DNA of 64,000 nt, taken from the NCBI GenBank assembly GCA_027924585.1, contig BSBM01000068.1:7608501-7672500 (forward strand), read 5' to 3'. Of this stretch, positions 23,829 to 34,361 are shown piece after piece. The notes below the pieces were generated by a model, which was not told the origin of the DNA, did not search any database, and saw nothing but the letters and a program-made list of their open reading frames with translations. This stretch comes from Larix kaempferi. Its lineage: Eukaryota; Streptophyta; Pinopsida; Pinales; Pinaceae. Made by a program: the position numbers and the translations under genes. Numbering within the stretch: position 1 is the stretch's first letter; each line of letters begins with the position of its first letter.

Positions 23829-24333
23829 TGTTGGGAATGTTATATCTCTTCACATGGTGGCTGCATGTACAACATGATCCCTTGCCTAGTAGTGATTCGC
23901 CTGCACTGGGCGCATCTGGAGCGGAGGGTTAGAGGGGGGGGTAGCCCGTCAGGGCCCACCCCCTTCGTTTCGGATCGTTAGGCCCCCGGAGTTTGCGCGG
24001 AGCGTAAAATTTTTTGGGTCGTTTTTTGCTTTTTAGCGATTTCGACCCATTGTACTCTATCTAATCCTGGTAAAAGGGATTAGGGTTGTAACCTAATTTC
24101 GGTTAAACGAATTAGGCTTTTCTATGCTGCGGAATACCATATATTGTATTGTACATGGTTAAATAAACATATCATGAAAAGGAGCAGTGCGGCTCTAAGT
24201 TTTGCTGGTTTTTTCCCGGTTAAGGGTTTCCAGGTGAAAATATCAGTGTTATGTGTGTGCCATTGTGTATTCTCTGTTAATGCTTAAGAATCAATATAAG
24301 TTTGTACTTCACTGTTAAGGTTTAAAACTTACA
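23829..24333 (+). repeat. Copia-A LTR-e (505 bp), right end of array
   Basis: Full LTR with TGTTGGGAATG...AAACTTACA. The next bases (24334 on) are Gypsy-1 gag beginning TAAACGTACAC; the matching point in the left flank is AAAACGTACAC at 1585. No primer site follows, as expected for a terminal 3' LTR. Confidence 0.93.
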
Positions 24334-25981
24334 TAAACGTACACTAATTCTGTAGCAGTGGGCAGTCGTGCTGATAATGTCCCCATACCGCACAGTGGTA
24401 ACATTGAACAGGTCCACGACCACCTCCGCCTCCTCCTTCACGACCAAATCCACCACCACATCCGCCCCTGTAGCCTCCCCGATAGCTATCCTACTACTGA
24501 TACTGAGGTTGGTTAAACTGCTACTACATGGGTGCTGGCGGCATCCCTTTCCCTTGTGGTACATACTGTGGTGGTTGCACGTATTGAGTTTGCGGGGGGT
24601 TCACCGATGTATATTGCGGTACGAATTGCTCCGGTTGCTACTGCTGCAGTACAAACTGCATCTGCTGCTGTGGTATCGGCTGAGCTACCTACAGTTGCAT
24701 CTATGGTTGTTGCACCGCACGCTGATCGTCCTTGATGTAGAATGCATCGCACATCCTCTCTTGTAGCAACCCATATGCATGTCAATCCTTGTCGTCATGA
24801 CCCACCGATTTGAAAAATGTGCAGTAGAGATTTCTTGGGGTTGTCACCATTTTCTGCATATACAGGCAACTATCATGACCGTGCCCAATTACCGAACTAA
24901 CGCGACACCATGGCATACTGCCGCCATTCAATGGATTGGGGGCGCCGAAGATCAAATAATTATGAAAATCTAGGCAATCATCTTTCATATGTCCCTCTCG
25001 TCAACATCGCATACACCATACCTGATCACGTTGTTCCTTGTTCTTCTTTAAATCTTGCAACTGTATAGTCAGGTTGGCAAGCTGCGTCTGAATCTGCAAC
25101 ATCCCGATTGCATTATCTCCAATAGGCGACGCCTCCGATCGCATTGCAATCTCTAGAGCTTCACTGGGTGTCGATATGTTTTACTGCATCAGCGACAGTC
25201 GAATGTGGGGAAACAGTGCCGCAATGAACCATTCTTTATGTTGGACAATGCTCATATCAAAACTAACCTTTTCCATCAGTGTCTTGAATTGCTAGTTGAA
25301 ATCCCATACCGTCTCATTGGGATACTGCTTAATTTCCTTCAATTCAGTAATATACTGGGCCTCTGACATAGGCTGTCTAAATTCAACAATCAGCCCATCC
25401 TGAATCTCATTCAATGACTTATCCGAGGCCCTCATAGGGACTAAGACAAACTTCATGAACCAATCTAATGCACGACCTCGCAGAGTCGTGGCCAACTGTC
25501 ATTTCTTAACATCGTCATCAGTGATCTGTTTCACAGTCCAGACCGCTTCACACAAAAACCAATACTCCTCTGGGTTGTTTGTCACACTGCCATGGAACAA
25601 TGGTAGCTTAACATCATCGCCCGCCATCTTGGGCTTCATTCCTCCTGTCGCTGCGCTACTACCAATTAACTTTTGTGGTATTGACGAACTTGGTGGTGTC
25701 GAAGTATTAATTCTTGTTGGTTGAGAGTCAGTGAGTGGAGGGATGGGTATGTTTGTGCCAGGGTTTGGTCCTGCCTCTATCCTGGGCGTAGCCTGGTTGT
25801 CCCTGTCAGGACTGTGAGGTCGCTTCGTCCCGTTTGGCCTTCCTTCACGGTCTTGCAGTCCGATCGTAGTAGGACCTTCTCCTATCCTCTGCCTCTTTTC
25901 CTGTCGGAACCTTGCTCCTCCCCTCGTAAGGCCACTTTCTTCCTCAGCTTCGCTCACAGTCTCCTCATGGTCTGCACCCAT
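24334..25981 (-). pseudogene. Gypsy-1 gag with several zinc knuckles, broken
   Basis: The open frame at 25499-25981 has a charged N-terminal region and then KLPLFHGSVTNNPEEYWFLC; the next frame (25292-25495) carries TTLRGRALDWFMKF and ELKEIKQYPNETVWDF. These are hallmarks of the plant Ty3 gag capsid domain. Further down, 24782-24988 reads APNPLNGG and FFKSVGHDDKD (degenerate knuckles), and a perfect CX2CX4HX4C knuckle (CYHCAVWGHYQHDC) lies at 24362-24404. Gag would form the particle and bind RNA. Stops and shifts separate the pieces. The final 222 bp (24334-24555) duplicate the left flank of the array. Confidence 0.8.
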
Positions 25982-26059
25982 CTACCCCTTTACCATTCCT
26001 TCGATCGCCCCCCGACAGTCGTGATACCCACGCCCTCCGCCCACCAGGCTGCTTACTGA

Positions 26060-26710
26060 TCAAGGTGCATCTTCAATATACCTTTCTCGCAGATTAGCAT
26101 CTTAATCGACAGTTGGAGTGACAGCAAAAACCTTCCCCTCGGTCCATCAAAGAAGTATCTTTCAGCTTCACTATAGGATTTCTTCGTGTCGACCGCAAAT
26201 TCAGTGATATATACTTCGAAGATGCTATCAAGCCAAACTTTGACAGCCTGCGATGCCTTATTATCGACTTCCTGCAGCTCCTAGATCAACTCCGGGGTCC
26301 AAGTTGTCGGTTCACCACCTTGGAAATTTCCCTTCTGGAAGGTCAGCTTTGACAACCACTCATATAGAACAACCAGGAATTTGGAGAAGAACCATTCGTG
26401 CGGACCGTCGTGAATATATCTTCCCAACCAGTGATCTACCGTTAGTCACGTGTTCTGACTTTCCTTTTCAGCAAATTCCCGCAGTCTGTGATCAAACCAG
26501 CTCTATATCTCCGGCTTTGTCGGGTGCCACAACATGGCCTCCTCTTACTCTGCACACGGTCCCGGCAACGAAACCATTTGTTGACAAATTCGCAACCTCA
26601 CAATCGACAGGGGTCCACCAACTGTCGACACACACCGCAATCTCCCTAGGCACCGGCCCGGGCAGGTTTGAGCCCACCCAGCAAGACCCACAGAGCAGAT
26701 GAGGTCTCAC
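26060..26710 (-). pseudogene. Gypsy-1 coding-like region upstream of gag
   Basis: On the minus strand about 26060-26420 gives a long protein-like stretch with few stops, including ASQAVKVWLDSIFEVY and KKSYSEAERYFFDGP, and 26492-26710 gives a 72-residue frame. Composition looks coding but I recognise no family. It may be an extra N-terminal gag portion or captured sequence. Confidence 0.35.
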
Positions 26711-26786
26711 TCGAGGCGTCCAAGAAGAGCAGACGGAACCATCTTTTCACTGAGGGAGGAGGCACGTTGCGGCAGTATGATACCAA

Positions 26787-27422
26787 CAACAATTCTAAGT
26801 ATTCATCAGGGAGTTCTAGCATATCACTTTAATCGCATCATTTAACATTCCCATAGATAGAGATCATATATTACTTTAATCGCAGCATTTCCACATTACA
26901 GTAGACAGATAACTATAACACATTATTGTGGCATTACATCATAGAAACATATAACTGCATTAAGAGCAGGCAATAACATAGGCGTCGAACAACATTACAC
27001 ACAGATTGCACCAAATCATCATCCTTATATTACTGTGGCAAACCAAAAGTAGTACATAAATCTCTACGTAACACCTGCGTTATCTCTATCAATCTCCGCA
27101 CATATTTCTTCCTCTTATCTCTTATCTATCTATCGACTCTCTCCTCTAACACTTACAATTCTCATCTATTTATAGGCTTTCGCCAATTACAATATTTGTC
27201 CACTTACCTAACCGACACTTGTGGACAATCAACTAACTGACTTGGTCTAATGGCCCAAAAACCCGCATACCATGGTACAATTGACTCGATATTACAAAAT
27301 ACATGACCCAAAACCCGCCAACTGCGGTATACTTGACTCAAGATACTCCTTTCATGCCTTCATCCAACGTGTCACAGCGTCAGCAGTACCGCGATCTTTC
27401 CTCATCAAACCCCCTTCCAACA
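26787..27422 (-). repeat. Putative Gypsy-1 5' LTR
   Basis: Placed between the primer-like site at 26775-26786 and a possible start TGTTGGAAGG (minus strand, near 27422). It has a good minus-strand TATA box at 27166-27174 followed by a pyrimidine-rich stretch. The matching 3' LTR is outside the window, so both ends are estimates. Confidence 0.45.
27166..27174 (-). promoter_or_regulatory. TATA box in Gypsy-1 LTR
   Basis: TATAAATAG on the minus strand, about 380 bp before the primer-like site; position and spacing fit the U3/R boundary of an LTR. Confidence 0.5.
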
Positions 27423-28305
27423 CACACGCCTTTCTCAAGGGAAGTGTGTGTGGTCGCTCACCTTGCAGAAGGGAAAGGTGCGTGGGGCCTTAGTTTGGAA
27501 TGAAACTCAGTTATTTCAACTGGAAAAGAATTGGATTATCTTCTGAGGGTTTGAAATATCATATAAGATCAAGTTAGGACTTCTTCCATGATGATACGTT
27601 CATGTTAATGATTGTTCTTGGGTGCTTATGTGTCGTCTTGGGAGATCATCATCACAAACATGGAAGTGCCAGTTTGCACTATAACAAAATTTGTACAACA
27701 ACCACAATGACACCTAGCCACGACTCATGCATGTCTCCTTAGCCAACAACACATTTTCATTCCTGTCTAGCTTCAACCAAAAAAAAATCTCGTCTTATTC
27801 AAATTATGATGCAATCACCACCAATGCCTTTGCCACGATGATTTCACTTAATAAGTTAATTTCTAAGTTTGCAAGTGCTAGAGACATAGAGAAAATATAT
27901 TCTTGGATATGTAGCTTAGTGACATACTTCAAGCATAAGAAATTCTAACTTGCTTAGATTCAAGTGGTGGAGGTAGAATGGGGCTAGTGATAAAATAAAC
28001 AAATATTTTCACAAACTTTCCATAGTAATTTCCTTAGCAACTTCTTTCATAACCAAAATTGTAAGAGGTTCTTATGTGCAGTAGTTGCTCGCACAACTTC
28101 TATCACAAGATAAAATATATTAAAAGCAATATCTAAATTATACTCATGTGGGGAAGGATTTGCATGTACAATTTTTCTGCTCAATTTAATTCTCAATCGC
28201 AAACCCTTATCTTGGCATTTAAGGAATGGACCAATATGAATACATCCACCATCGTCCAACAAACATGGCTTGCTATAATAGCTTCTACAATGAAAACCAC
28301 TTATG
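27423..28305. other. No gene seen
   Basis: AT-rich sequence with only short chance open frames (for example 27727-27948, low-complexity and without homology I can recall). No splice-like or repeat structure stands out. Confidence 0.6.
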
Positions 28306-28575
28306 AGTGGGCCTAACAGTTAAGAACATGTGTTCCTTCCTAGGAATTCAAAGGTTCAAATCCAAAGGGGGGTAAGGTATGTACACCTTTGTAGACTTTA
28401 GCAGTTAAATCCCTGCGGAGAGGGGGGTCCATTGTCCCACAAAGCAGTTAAATTGCTGCGCAGAGAAGGGTCCCTTGTCCCACAAACAAATTAAATTACT
28501 ATGCAGAGGGGGTCCCTTGTCCCACAAACAAAAGAGTGACTTGGCGGTGACCTTAAAAATAGATTATTATTATTA
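28306..28575 (+). mobile_element. tRNA-derived SINE-like element with internal repeats
   Basis: The head GTGGGCCTAACAGTTAAGA resembles a Pol III A box region, and GGTTCAAATCC at 28353-28363 matches a B box, with normal tRNA-like spacing. The body holds three related units of about 50-60 bp, each with GCAGTTAAAT-like and GGGTCCCTTGTCCCACAAA-like motifs (from about 28400, 28443 and 28485). The tail ends in a TTA/ATT run (28563-28575). I could not confirm a target duplication, so the limits are approximate. Confidence 0.6.
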
Positions 28576-28929
28576 TCATGAACCCATTCCCACATTTTAA
28601 TTAGATATAAAAAAGCAAATGGTTTACAATAACCCAATTATTATGTTAATAAATAGGTCCACATAAAAAGTGGTATTTGTATGACCCACTTGACGTAAGA
28701 AAACTTGTCATATTCATCTAACGTGAACGACCTAGTAGTGTGACAGTGTCCTCTATATAACATGAGGAGGTAGGACGATGTCACACTCAAGTTGGTAATG
28801 TCTTGTCATAATCTGTATCATTAGCGAGTGACGCCACCCTTTCATTTGAGAGTGAAGTGACAGAAAGGTCAAAGAGTAAGTTAAATATTAAATTAAACCT
28901 CCACTCAAATTCATCCAGGTTTCGAGGCT

Positions 28930-29071
28930 GATAAAACATTGGAAAAAACGCCAAACTGAGGAGAAGTGCAGGTTATATAATATCGTTTTTTTATTACAAT
29001 GATAAAACATTGGAAAAAACGCCAAACCGAGGAGAAGTGCAGGTTATATAATATGGTTTTTTTATTACCAT
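28930..29071. repeat. 71-bp tandem duplication upstream of the DUF761 gene
   Basis: GATAAAACATTGG recurs at 28930 and 29001; the two copies differ at about three positions and each ends in a T-run with TTATATAATAT before it. The flanks 28576-28929 and 29072-29336 show no gene. Confidence 0.85.
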
Positions 29072-29336
29072 GATAGATCCCATTACCATAGTGGCGGGCG
29101 GCCATGTTTGAAAGGGATTGGACGTTGTTGGCCTCTTTGTTTTTTACAGCAGTGCAAAGACTAAGAAATTTAATTACGTACTTTCCAGGGTAATGCTTGT
29201 GATTGCAAAGTGGAGGCGACAGCTTCAGCTGCGTGCATTTCATCGAGGTATTCGACTTTTTGGGAGACAATTCCTAATCTGCCATGCGATTTTTAATTTA
29301 ATCTGCATTTTCTGTGGGCGAAACTTCCATACAAGT

Positions 29337-29345
29337 TTATATAAT
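29337..29345 (+). promoter_or_regulatory. Possible TATA box of the DUF761 gene
   Basis: TTTATATAA about 490 bp upstream of the ATG. A later block (about 29382-29440), beginning ATTATCATATGCGCA, is conserved upstream of the decayed copy at 47205-47270, which supports this region as promoter or 5' leader. Confidence 0.4.
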
Positions 29346-29664
29346 GCCGAACACTCGCTGTTATGAAACAGTTAAAGCCTCCATTATCATATGCGCATCG
29401 TTCTCGAATATTTTTTATTTGAAGTGGGTCACCTGCTTGCTAGTTACTGCACTAGCCACACAGTAATCAAGCTGGCCCATGACTTTTTTGCAAGTTTCCT
29501 GTCATCGATTATTCTGTCCTTACTTCATTCCCTCACTGTTAAATATAACCTGGACTGGCATCCCATGCCCTCTCATCGGCTTTCCTCGCGAGGTTTCACA
29601 CCTCGCAGACTTTGGAAGCCTTTGTATTGCTCAAGCCCACCTCGGTTCCTTCTTTCGAGGATCT

Positions 29665-29766
29665 GAGTGTTTGATATTAGGGTTTGTGATTAGAATTCTG
29701 AGTATTTGATATAGGGTTTGTGATTATAATTCTGAGTGTTTGATATTAGGGTTTGTGATTATATTT
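29665..29766 (+). promoter_or_regulatory. Triple repeat with telo-box motifs in the 5' leader
   Basis: Three tandem units of about 34 bp, each with GATAT(T)AGGGTTTGTGATTA. They carry TTAGGGTTT (reverse AAACCCTAA, the plant telo-box) at 29677-29685 and 29746-29754, and a one-base-shorter form at 29712-29719. Telo-boxes are known in plants as sites for telomere-repeat-binding factors in promoters; a role here is inference. Confidence 0.6.
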
Positions 29767-29838
29767 CAATCAGATTGATTTTCGTTTGTTTGTGTGATTG
29801 TTGTATATTCTGTGAGATTTGATCAGAAATTGTAAACA

Positions 29839-30471
29839 ATGGCGAATATTCATTCTGCTGTAAATCACGTTTCAGCAAAGCCTCTTTGGAACTTTTTGCG
29901 GATCGCCTTCTTCATGATGAGAAAAGGCCTCATCTCCAAACGCAAGATGCTCGTGGACATGCATCTGATGATGGAGCGAGGGAAAGTCTATGGCAAAAGC
30001 TTGAGAAATCTGATGCTCCATCATTCCAAAGGCAACAATGACCATGGCGGCTTAGGGCTTCATGATTATGAATTCTCCTGCAGTAACAGCCCTGCCATCT
30101 TCAACCTGGCCAAGAGGAAACATCATTACTTTCCCACACATATTCTGCACTTTCCTTGCATTCATCCACATCAAGCTGAAGAAAAGGAAGAGCCCAATAC
30201 TAATATTGTTCTTCCCAAGTTGGATCTTGACAATGAATACTTCAGCAAGGATTGCCTTGATCATAACAATCTGCCTGCTGTTCAGAAACTGAGCCCGTTG
30301 TTGTCTCCTCTGTGTCGAAGGATATCGAACGCATGTCGTGCAGAAGATAATGATCATCAAGTCGACAGGCATGCCGAAGAATTCATAGCTACATTCTATG
30401 AACAATTGAAGCTGCAGAACCGGATTTCTTTCCAGCTATACCAGGAAATGCTTGACAGGGGCACAACTTAA
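29839..30471 (+). CDS. DUF761 domain protein (210 aa)
   Basis: The only convincing intact host gene in the window. The intronless frame starts at an ATG in an AACA-ATGG context and ends at TAA. Residues 16-65 form a basic, hydrophobic N-terminal block (LWNFLRIAFFMMRKGLISKR). Residues 77-86 (YEFSCSNSPA) and the C-terminal 176-208 (DRHAEEFIATFYEQLKLQNR, ending YQEMLDRG) match the DUF761 plant family, which includes cotton-fibre-expressed and Avr9/Cf-9-elicited-type small proteins. Molecular function is unknown. The first block may touch a membrane, but it is rich in Arg and Lys, so I do not call a signal peptide. It is preceded by a repeat-bearing 5' leader and followed by AATAAA at 30869. A broken relative lies 17 kb downstream. 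No frameshift or odd codons seen. Confidence 0.85.
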   Translation: MANIHSAVNHVSAKPLWNFLRIAFFMMRKGLISKRKMLVDMHLMMERGKVYGKSLRNLMLHHSKGNNDHGGLGLHDYEFSCSNSPAIFNLAKRKHHYFPTHILHFPCIHPHQAEEKEEPNTNIVLPKLDLDNEYFSKDCLDHNNLPAVQKLSPLLSPLCRRISNACRAEDNDHQVDRHAEEFIATFYEQLKLQNRISFQLYQEMLDRGTT

Positions 30472-30868
30472 TTACTTCATCATGAAAATCTTCCATACAA
30501 GGCATGCAAAGCTTGTGTCTAGAAATCAGTGCCACTGACCTATCTACATGGATAGAAATTTTCAAGAGCATCTTGCAAGTCTACGAAAGCATTTCCTGAA
30601 GAATGTCCAACGAGAAGATTGGAAAAGATTTGTGGCAACACAATGAAATATGTGCCGAGGAAAATTGAATGATGCAAGATTTTAATTGATCAATGATCAG
30701 TAAATAGAAATATTACTATCTATGCAGTTCTGTCAGAATTAGCAAGAATTTGGAAAGTTTATGGTGTTGTTATAGTTAATGCAAATTGTATGTATTCAAA
30801 ATTGAATCAGACCAATGGAATACAGCATTGTTGTATTTTTTATGGGTAGATTTAATTTGTATATCGAT

Positions 30869-30874
30869 AATAAA
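30869..30874 (+). terminator. Likely polyadenylation signal of the DUF761 gene
   Basis: AATAAA about 400 bp after the stop codon, followed by a T-rich stretch. Plant signals are loose, so this is only a candidate. Confidence 0.35.
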
Positions 30875-31195
30875 ATTAATTCTGTAATAATATGTTTATT
30901 GGCTTCATTATTCTGGAGTACATATTTTTCTTTCCGTTATTTATGTTGTAATTTTGGCTTCCTTACATGTTCACATTTTGTTGCAGCAAGAACTCTGACT
31001 TTCTCGTTACCAGAAGTGCATTGAGTGAAATTATTTTAGATAGAAAAATTCGGTTGTTTTGTTTTTTTGCTGCTTTACAGGTTCATATTTCGTTGCAAGG
31101 ATATCTCTTTGAATGTCTGGTTTACTACGATTGAATCGACTGAAATCATTTTAGATAAATATTCTTCCTTGTTTTTTTGGGCCAGTTTCAAGTTA

Positions 31196-31560
31196 TAATC
31201 ATTGATAACTTGATGGTTTTCACCGTGCCAATGTTTAATCGACTGAAATTATTTTAGATAAATCTTTTTTCCTTGGCTTTTTTTTGGATAACTTGATGGT
31301 TTTCACCGTGCTAATATTTTTGGGAATTTTCAAAGTCAAAAGTTTAAAAACTACCAGTTTTAGAGGGGACACTCCACCGACTCATATGGATGATTTTTGT
31401 TGTATGTGATAGATTGTTATAATCATTGATAACTTGATGGTTTTCACCGTGCCAATATTTTTGGGAATTTTCAAAGTCAAAAGTTTAAAAACTACCAGTT
31501 TTAGAGGGGACACTCCACCCACTCATATGGATGATTTTTGTTGTATGTGATAGATTGTTA
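31196..31560. repeat. 141-bp tandem duplication plus partial third copy
   Basis: GATAACTTGATGGTTTTCAC recurs at 31204, 31287 and 31428. The last two head units of 141 bp are nearly identical (CCGTGCTAATA versus CCGTGCCAATA; CCACCGACT versus CCACCCACT); the first copy is short and diverges after about 35 bp. The surroundings (30875-31195, 31561-32320) are AT-rich 3' flank with repeated TGAAATNATTTTAGATA motifs and no gene. Confidence 0.85.
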
Positions 31561-32320
31561 TATTTTATTGATAGTGGAAATTATCATAAATAAATAAATT
31601 TTCTTGATTCTTTTCTGGATTGAATTTACCATTACTTCTAATGGTGGGAATTTCCATGGTCAAAATTTTAAAAGCTATCTAGTTCTAGAGTGAATGATTT
31701 TTGTTATATATGATAGATTGTTTTATTTTATTGAATTATATATATTTTTGGGAGGAGAATTATTTTAGATAAATATATTTTTATGATTTTTTGGTGTTCT
31801 ACAGCTCACTATGGGGAGATGTTGTAACGTTTGTTCTTAACAAAATAATTAAGAAAATTCATGTCGACTCATAAAAAAATATTGTGAAAAGTAATTAAAA
31901 AAAATAAAAACTTAAATGCGGATCTATCAATCAAGAGAGATCAAATTTCTTGAGTTTTAAATTTAAAAAAAGAAATACACCTCAAGAAATCCGGGTTTAT
32001 GATGGGGTTTAAGATGGATCTATGCTGGTTTATAATAGTGGTTTTGGTCAGATTTGATAAGAGTGTTACTTTTTATTATTAAATTTTGTCACTTTATTGT
32101 TAGTGTTAATGTTGGTTTGAAATGGTGGTTTTAATTATATCATATAAAAGTGTTACTTTTTATTGTTAGATTTTGTCATTTTAGTGTCAGTGTTAATGTT
32201 GGGTGTAGCTTGGGTGGAATGGTTGTTATCCTCTCCATCCATTATCAATTCCCATAAGTGACGGGTTGCTCTTTTAAATGAGCATATTGTTCTATGAGCC
32301 TTGAGCCTTGAATAATCTAG

Positions 32321-33524
32321 TTTACCTTGGAAACCATCCTTGAAATAAGTTAAAAATATTGAATCATTGTTACTTTACATAAAATTTATGTCCGTACTAT
32401 AAAAATTATGTCCACACATAATATGGTGTTTATTTAATAAATTTAGTATGATATAAAAGTGTGAAAAAAACTATTTTTTATTAATATTTAAATAATTTAT
32501 ATATATATTGCTTATAGTTTGGTTAGCATATTTAGTATAAATATAAAAATTTCATTATCAAAATCTATATTTATTGATATTTAAATCATTGATAATTTAT
32601 TTATGTTTCGTTTATTTTTTCAATATTTTATTTATTTTTAAGAAAACTTTTCTATACACATTATTCTTTTTAAATTAATAAAATTAATTTAAATTTTCTT
32701 ATGGACCATTTTAATTTAATATCATATTAAAAAATTAAAAAATTAAATTAATAAAATTGATTTAAATTTTCTTATGGATCACTTTAATTTAATATCATAT
32801 TAAAATATTAAAAAATATATATAAAGAAAAACAATTACTCTTAAATTTTAATATAGCTTTTTCAATACTTTATTTTTATTTACAAAACCAATATTGTGAG
32901 GTAAATAATTCTTTATATTAAAGTTTTGTAAGTGTTTTAATTTACCTTGGAAACCATCTTTAAAATAAGTTAAAAATATTGAATCATTGTTATTTTACGT
33001 GAAAGATATATGTATACTATAAAAATTATGTCCACACATGATATGGTGTTTATTTAATAAATTTAGTATGTGAAAAAATCTATTTTTATTAATATTTAAA
33101 TAATTTATATGTATATTGCTTATAATTTGGTTAGTATATTTAGTATAAATATAAAAAAGTTATTATCAAAATATATATTTATTGATATTTAAATCATTTA
33201 TAATTTATTCATATTTTGTTTATTTTTTCAATATTTTATTTATTTAAAATATAAAAGTTTTTTAAAGTACAAAAGTTAATTTAACATCTAAACAATAATT
33301 TATTAAGAAAACTTTTCTGTATACATTATTCTTTTTAAATTAATAAAATTAATTTAAATTTCCTTATGGATTTAATTTAATATCATATTAAAATATTAAA
33401 ACGTACATATAAAGAAAAACAATTACTCTTAAATTTCAATATAGCCTTTTTCAATACTTTATTTCTATTTACACAACTAACCTTGTGAGCTAAATAGTTC
33501 TTTATATTAAAGCTTTGTAAGTGT
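32321..33524. repeat. 620-bp AT-rich tandem duplication
   Basis: TTTACCTTGGAAACCATC starts both units, at 32321 and 32941; they share order and sequence to AAGNTTTGTAAGTGT at 32935 and 33520. The first unit also contains an internal tandem repeat of about 80 bp (about 32670-32815: AATAAAATTNATTTAAATTT then TTTAATTTAATATCATATTA), present once in the second. Extremely AT-rich, non-coding. Confidence 0.85.
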
Positions 33525-34179
33525 GGAATGATACGTCATTGTAACCATCAATATATTATTTTAAATTTTAAAATATTTTATCATATATAGTATTTACTTT
33601 ATAAACGTATTTACCTCACTCATATCAAGGTGAATATAACAATAAAGTATTAAAAAAATATTTAATAATTAATTTTTTTAAAATATATTTTATTTATTTA
33701 ATAAGTTTGTTATTTTAAAAAAATTTAATGTAAAAACCATTATACTATGGGTGGGTGTACAAATATGCTCCCAAAAACCATTGCAATGGGGTCATGCTAA
33801 AGGAAAAATTAAGGCACATGCACGTACGTGCAGCTAGGTTTGGTACCGATCGGGGGCGCGTGTGCATTAATGGCATGTATGCGCCCAAAGGCGCACACAC
33901 GAACCTGCTAAACACAATAAATCGAACACGTTCGCTCATGACACATTTCATTTGCAAACGAACCAAGGGAGATTCACTCATCAAGTCGGCGCGTACGTGG
34001 ACCAAGGGAGCAAATCCACTCACCAATTCCATCAAGGCATCCATTAAGCGAGTATCCATTGCACTGGATAGGTAAAGTCATGCTTTTATTGATTTTTTTA
34101 TTGTTTATTAAATTTTCAATACTTCCCAAATCAGTAAAAAATGGAATTTTATTCATTTGCAGAGTATAAACCTATACAA
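33525..34179. other. Unassigned stretch before the gene relic
   Basis: AT-rich to about 33740, then a locally GC-richer block (33745-34075) with a 106-residue open frame (33755-34075) and the palindrome GCACGTACGTGC near 33820. I recognise no protein family. It may be a 5' exon or promoter of the relic that follows, but no link is visible. Confidence 0.3.
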
Positions 34180-34361
34180 TGAATGAAGAAAATGTTAACA
34201 TGGATTACAGTGGAACCAAAGAAGCACAAGAAAATATAAATCTTGGACCCAGTCAAAACCCCCAACAAAATTTGGACCATGATGACTTGAGCTATTACCT
34301 AAACGAAATGAGAATGCACACCTGAGAATTAAGAAACACAAGGGAACCATCTCGATTGTCC

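Larger units (their letters stand above)
1804..24333 (+). mobile_element. Tandem array of Copia-A LTR retrotransposons
   Basis: Five LTRs (partial at 1804, then 9881, 14547, 19214 and 23829) alternate head-to-tail with four internal regions. Full units repeat every 4666, 4667 and 4615 bp. Each internal region encodes one Gag-Pro-Int-RT-RNaseH frame of about 1328 codons in Copia order (integrase before RT), of the Tnt1/Tork general type. Neighbouring units share single LTRs. There is no 5-bp target duplication across the array: the left flank ends CCCTT, the right begins TAAAC, and the flanks overlap by about 220 bp of Gypsy-1. Every unit carries stops or shifts. The first unit is mostly deleted and hosts Copia-B1. 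Confidence 0.92.
24334..27422 (-). mobile_element. Ty3/Gypsy element (Gypsy-1), 5' segment
   Basis: The upstream part of the element whose 3' segment is 1-1803. On the minus strand from right to left: putative LTR, primer-like site TTGGTATCATAC (26775-26786), an upstream coding region, gag and zinc knuckles. The copy is decayed but gag remains easy to read. Confidence 0.75.

Noticed and set aside
24532-24766. Ala/Val-rich plus-strand frames opposite Gypsy-1 gag
   Set aside because: Antisense to a Gln/Pro-rich gag linker; composition is explained by the repeat codons of the real strand.
28306-28400. A functional tRNA gene
   Set aside because: The B box is good but no cloverleaf acceptor stem closes around it, and the body continues into tandem units, so a SINE-like origin fits better.
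33755-34075. 106-residue plus-strand frame with an Arg/Lys-rich sequence
   Set aside because: No family match, and a minus-strand frame of similar length overlaps it; the GC-richer patch alone can explain both. Kept only as an unassigned stretch.
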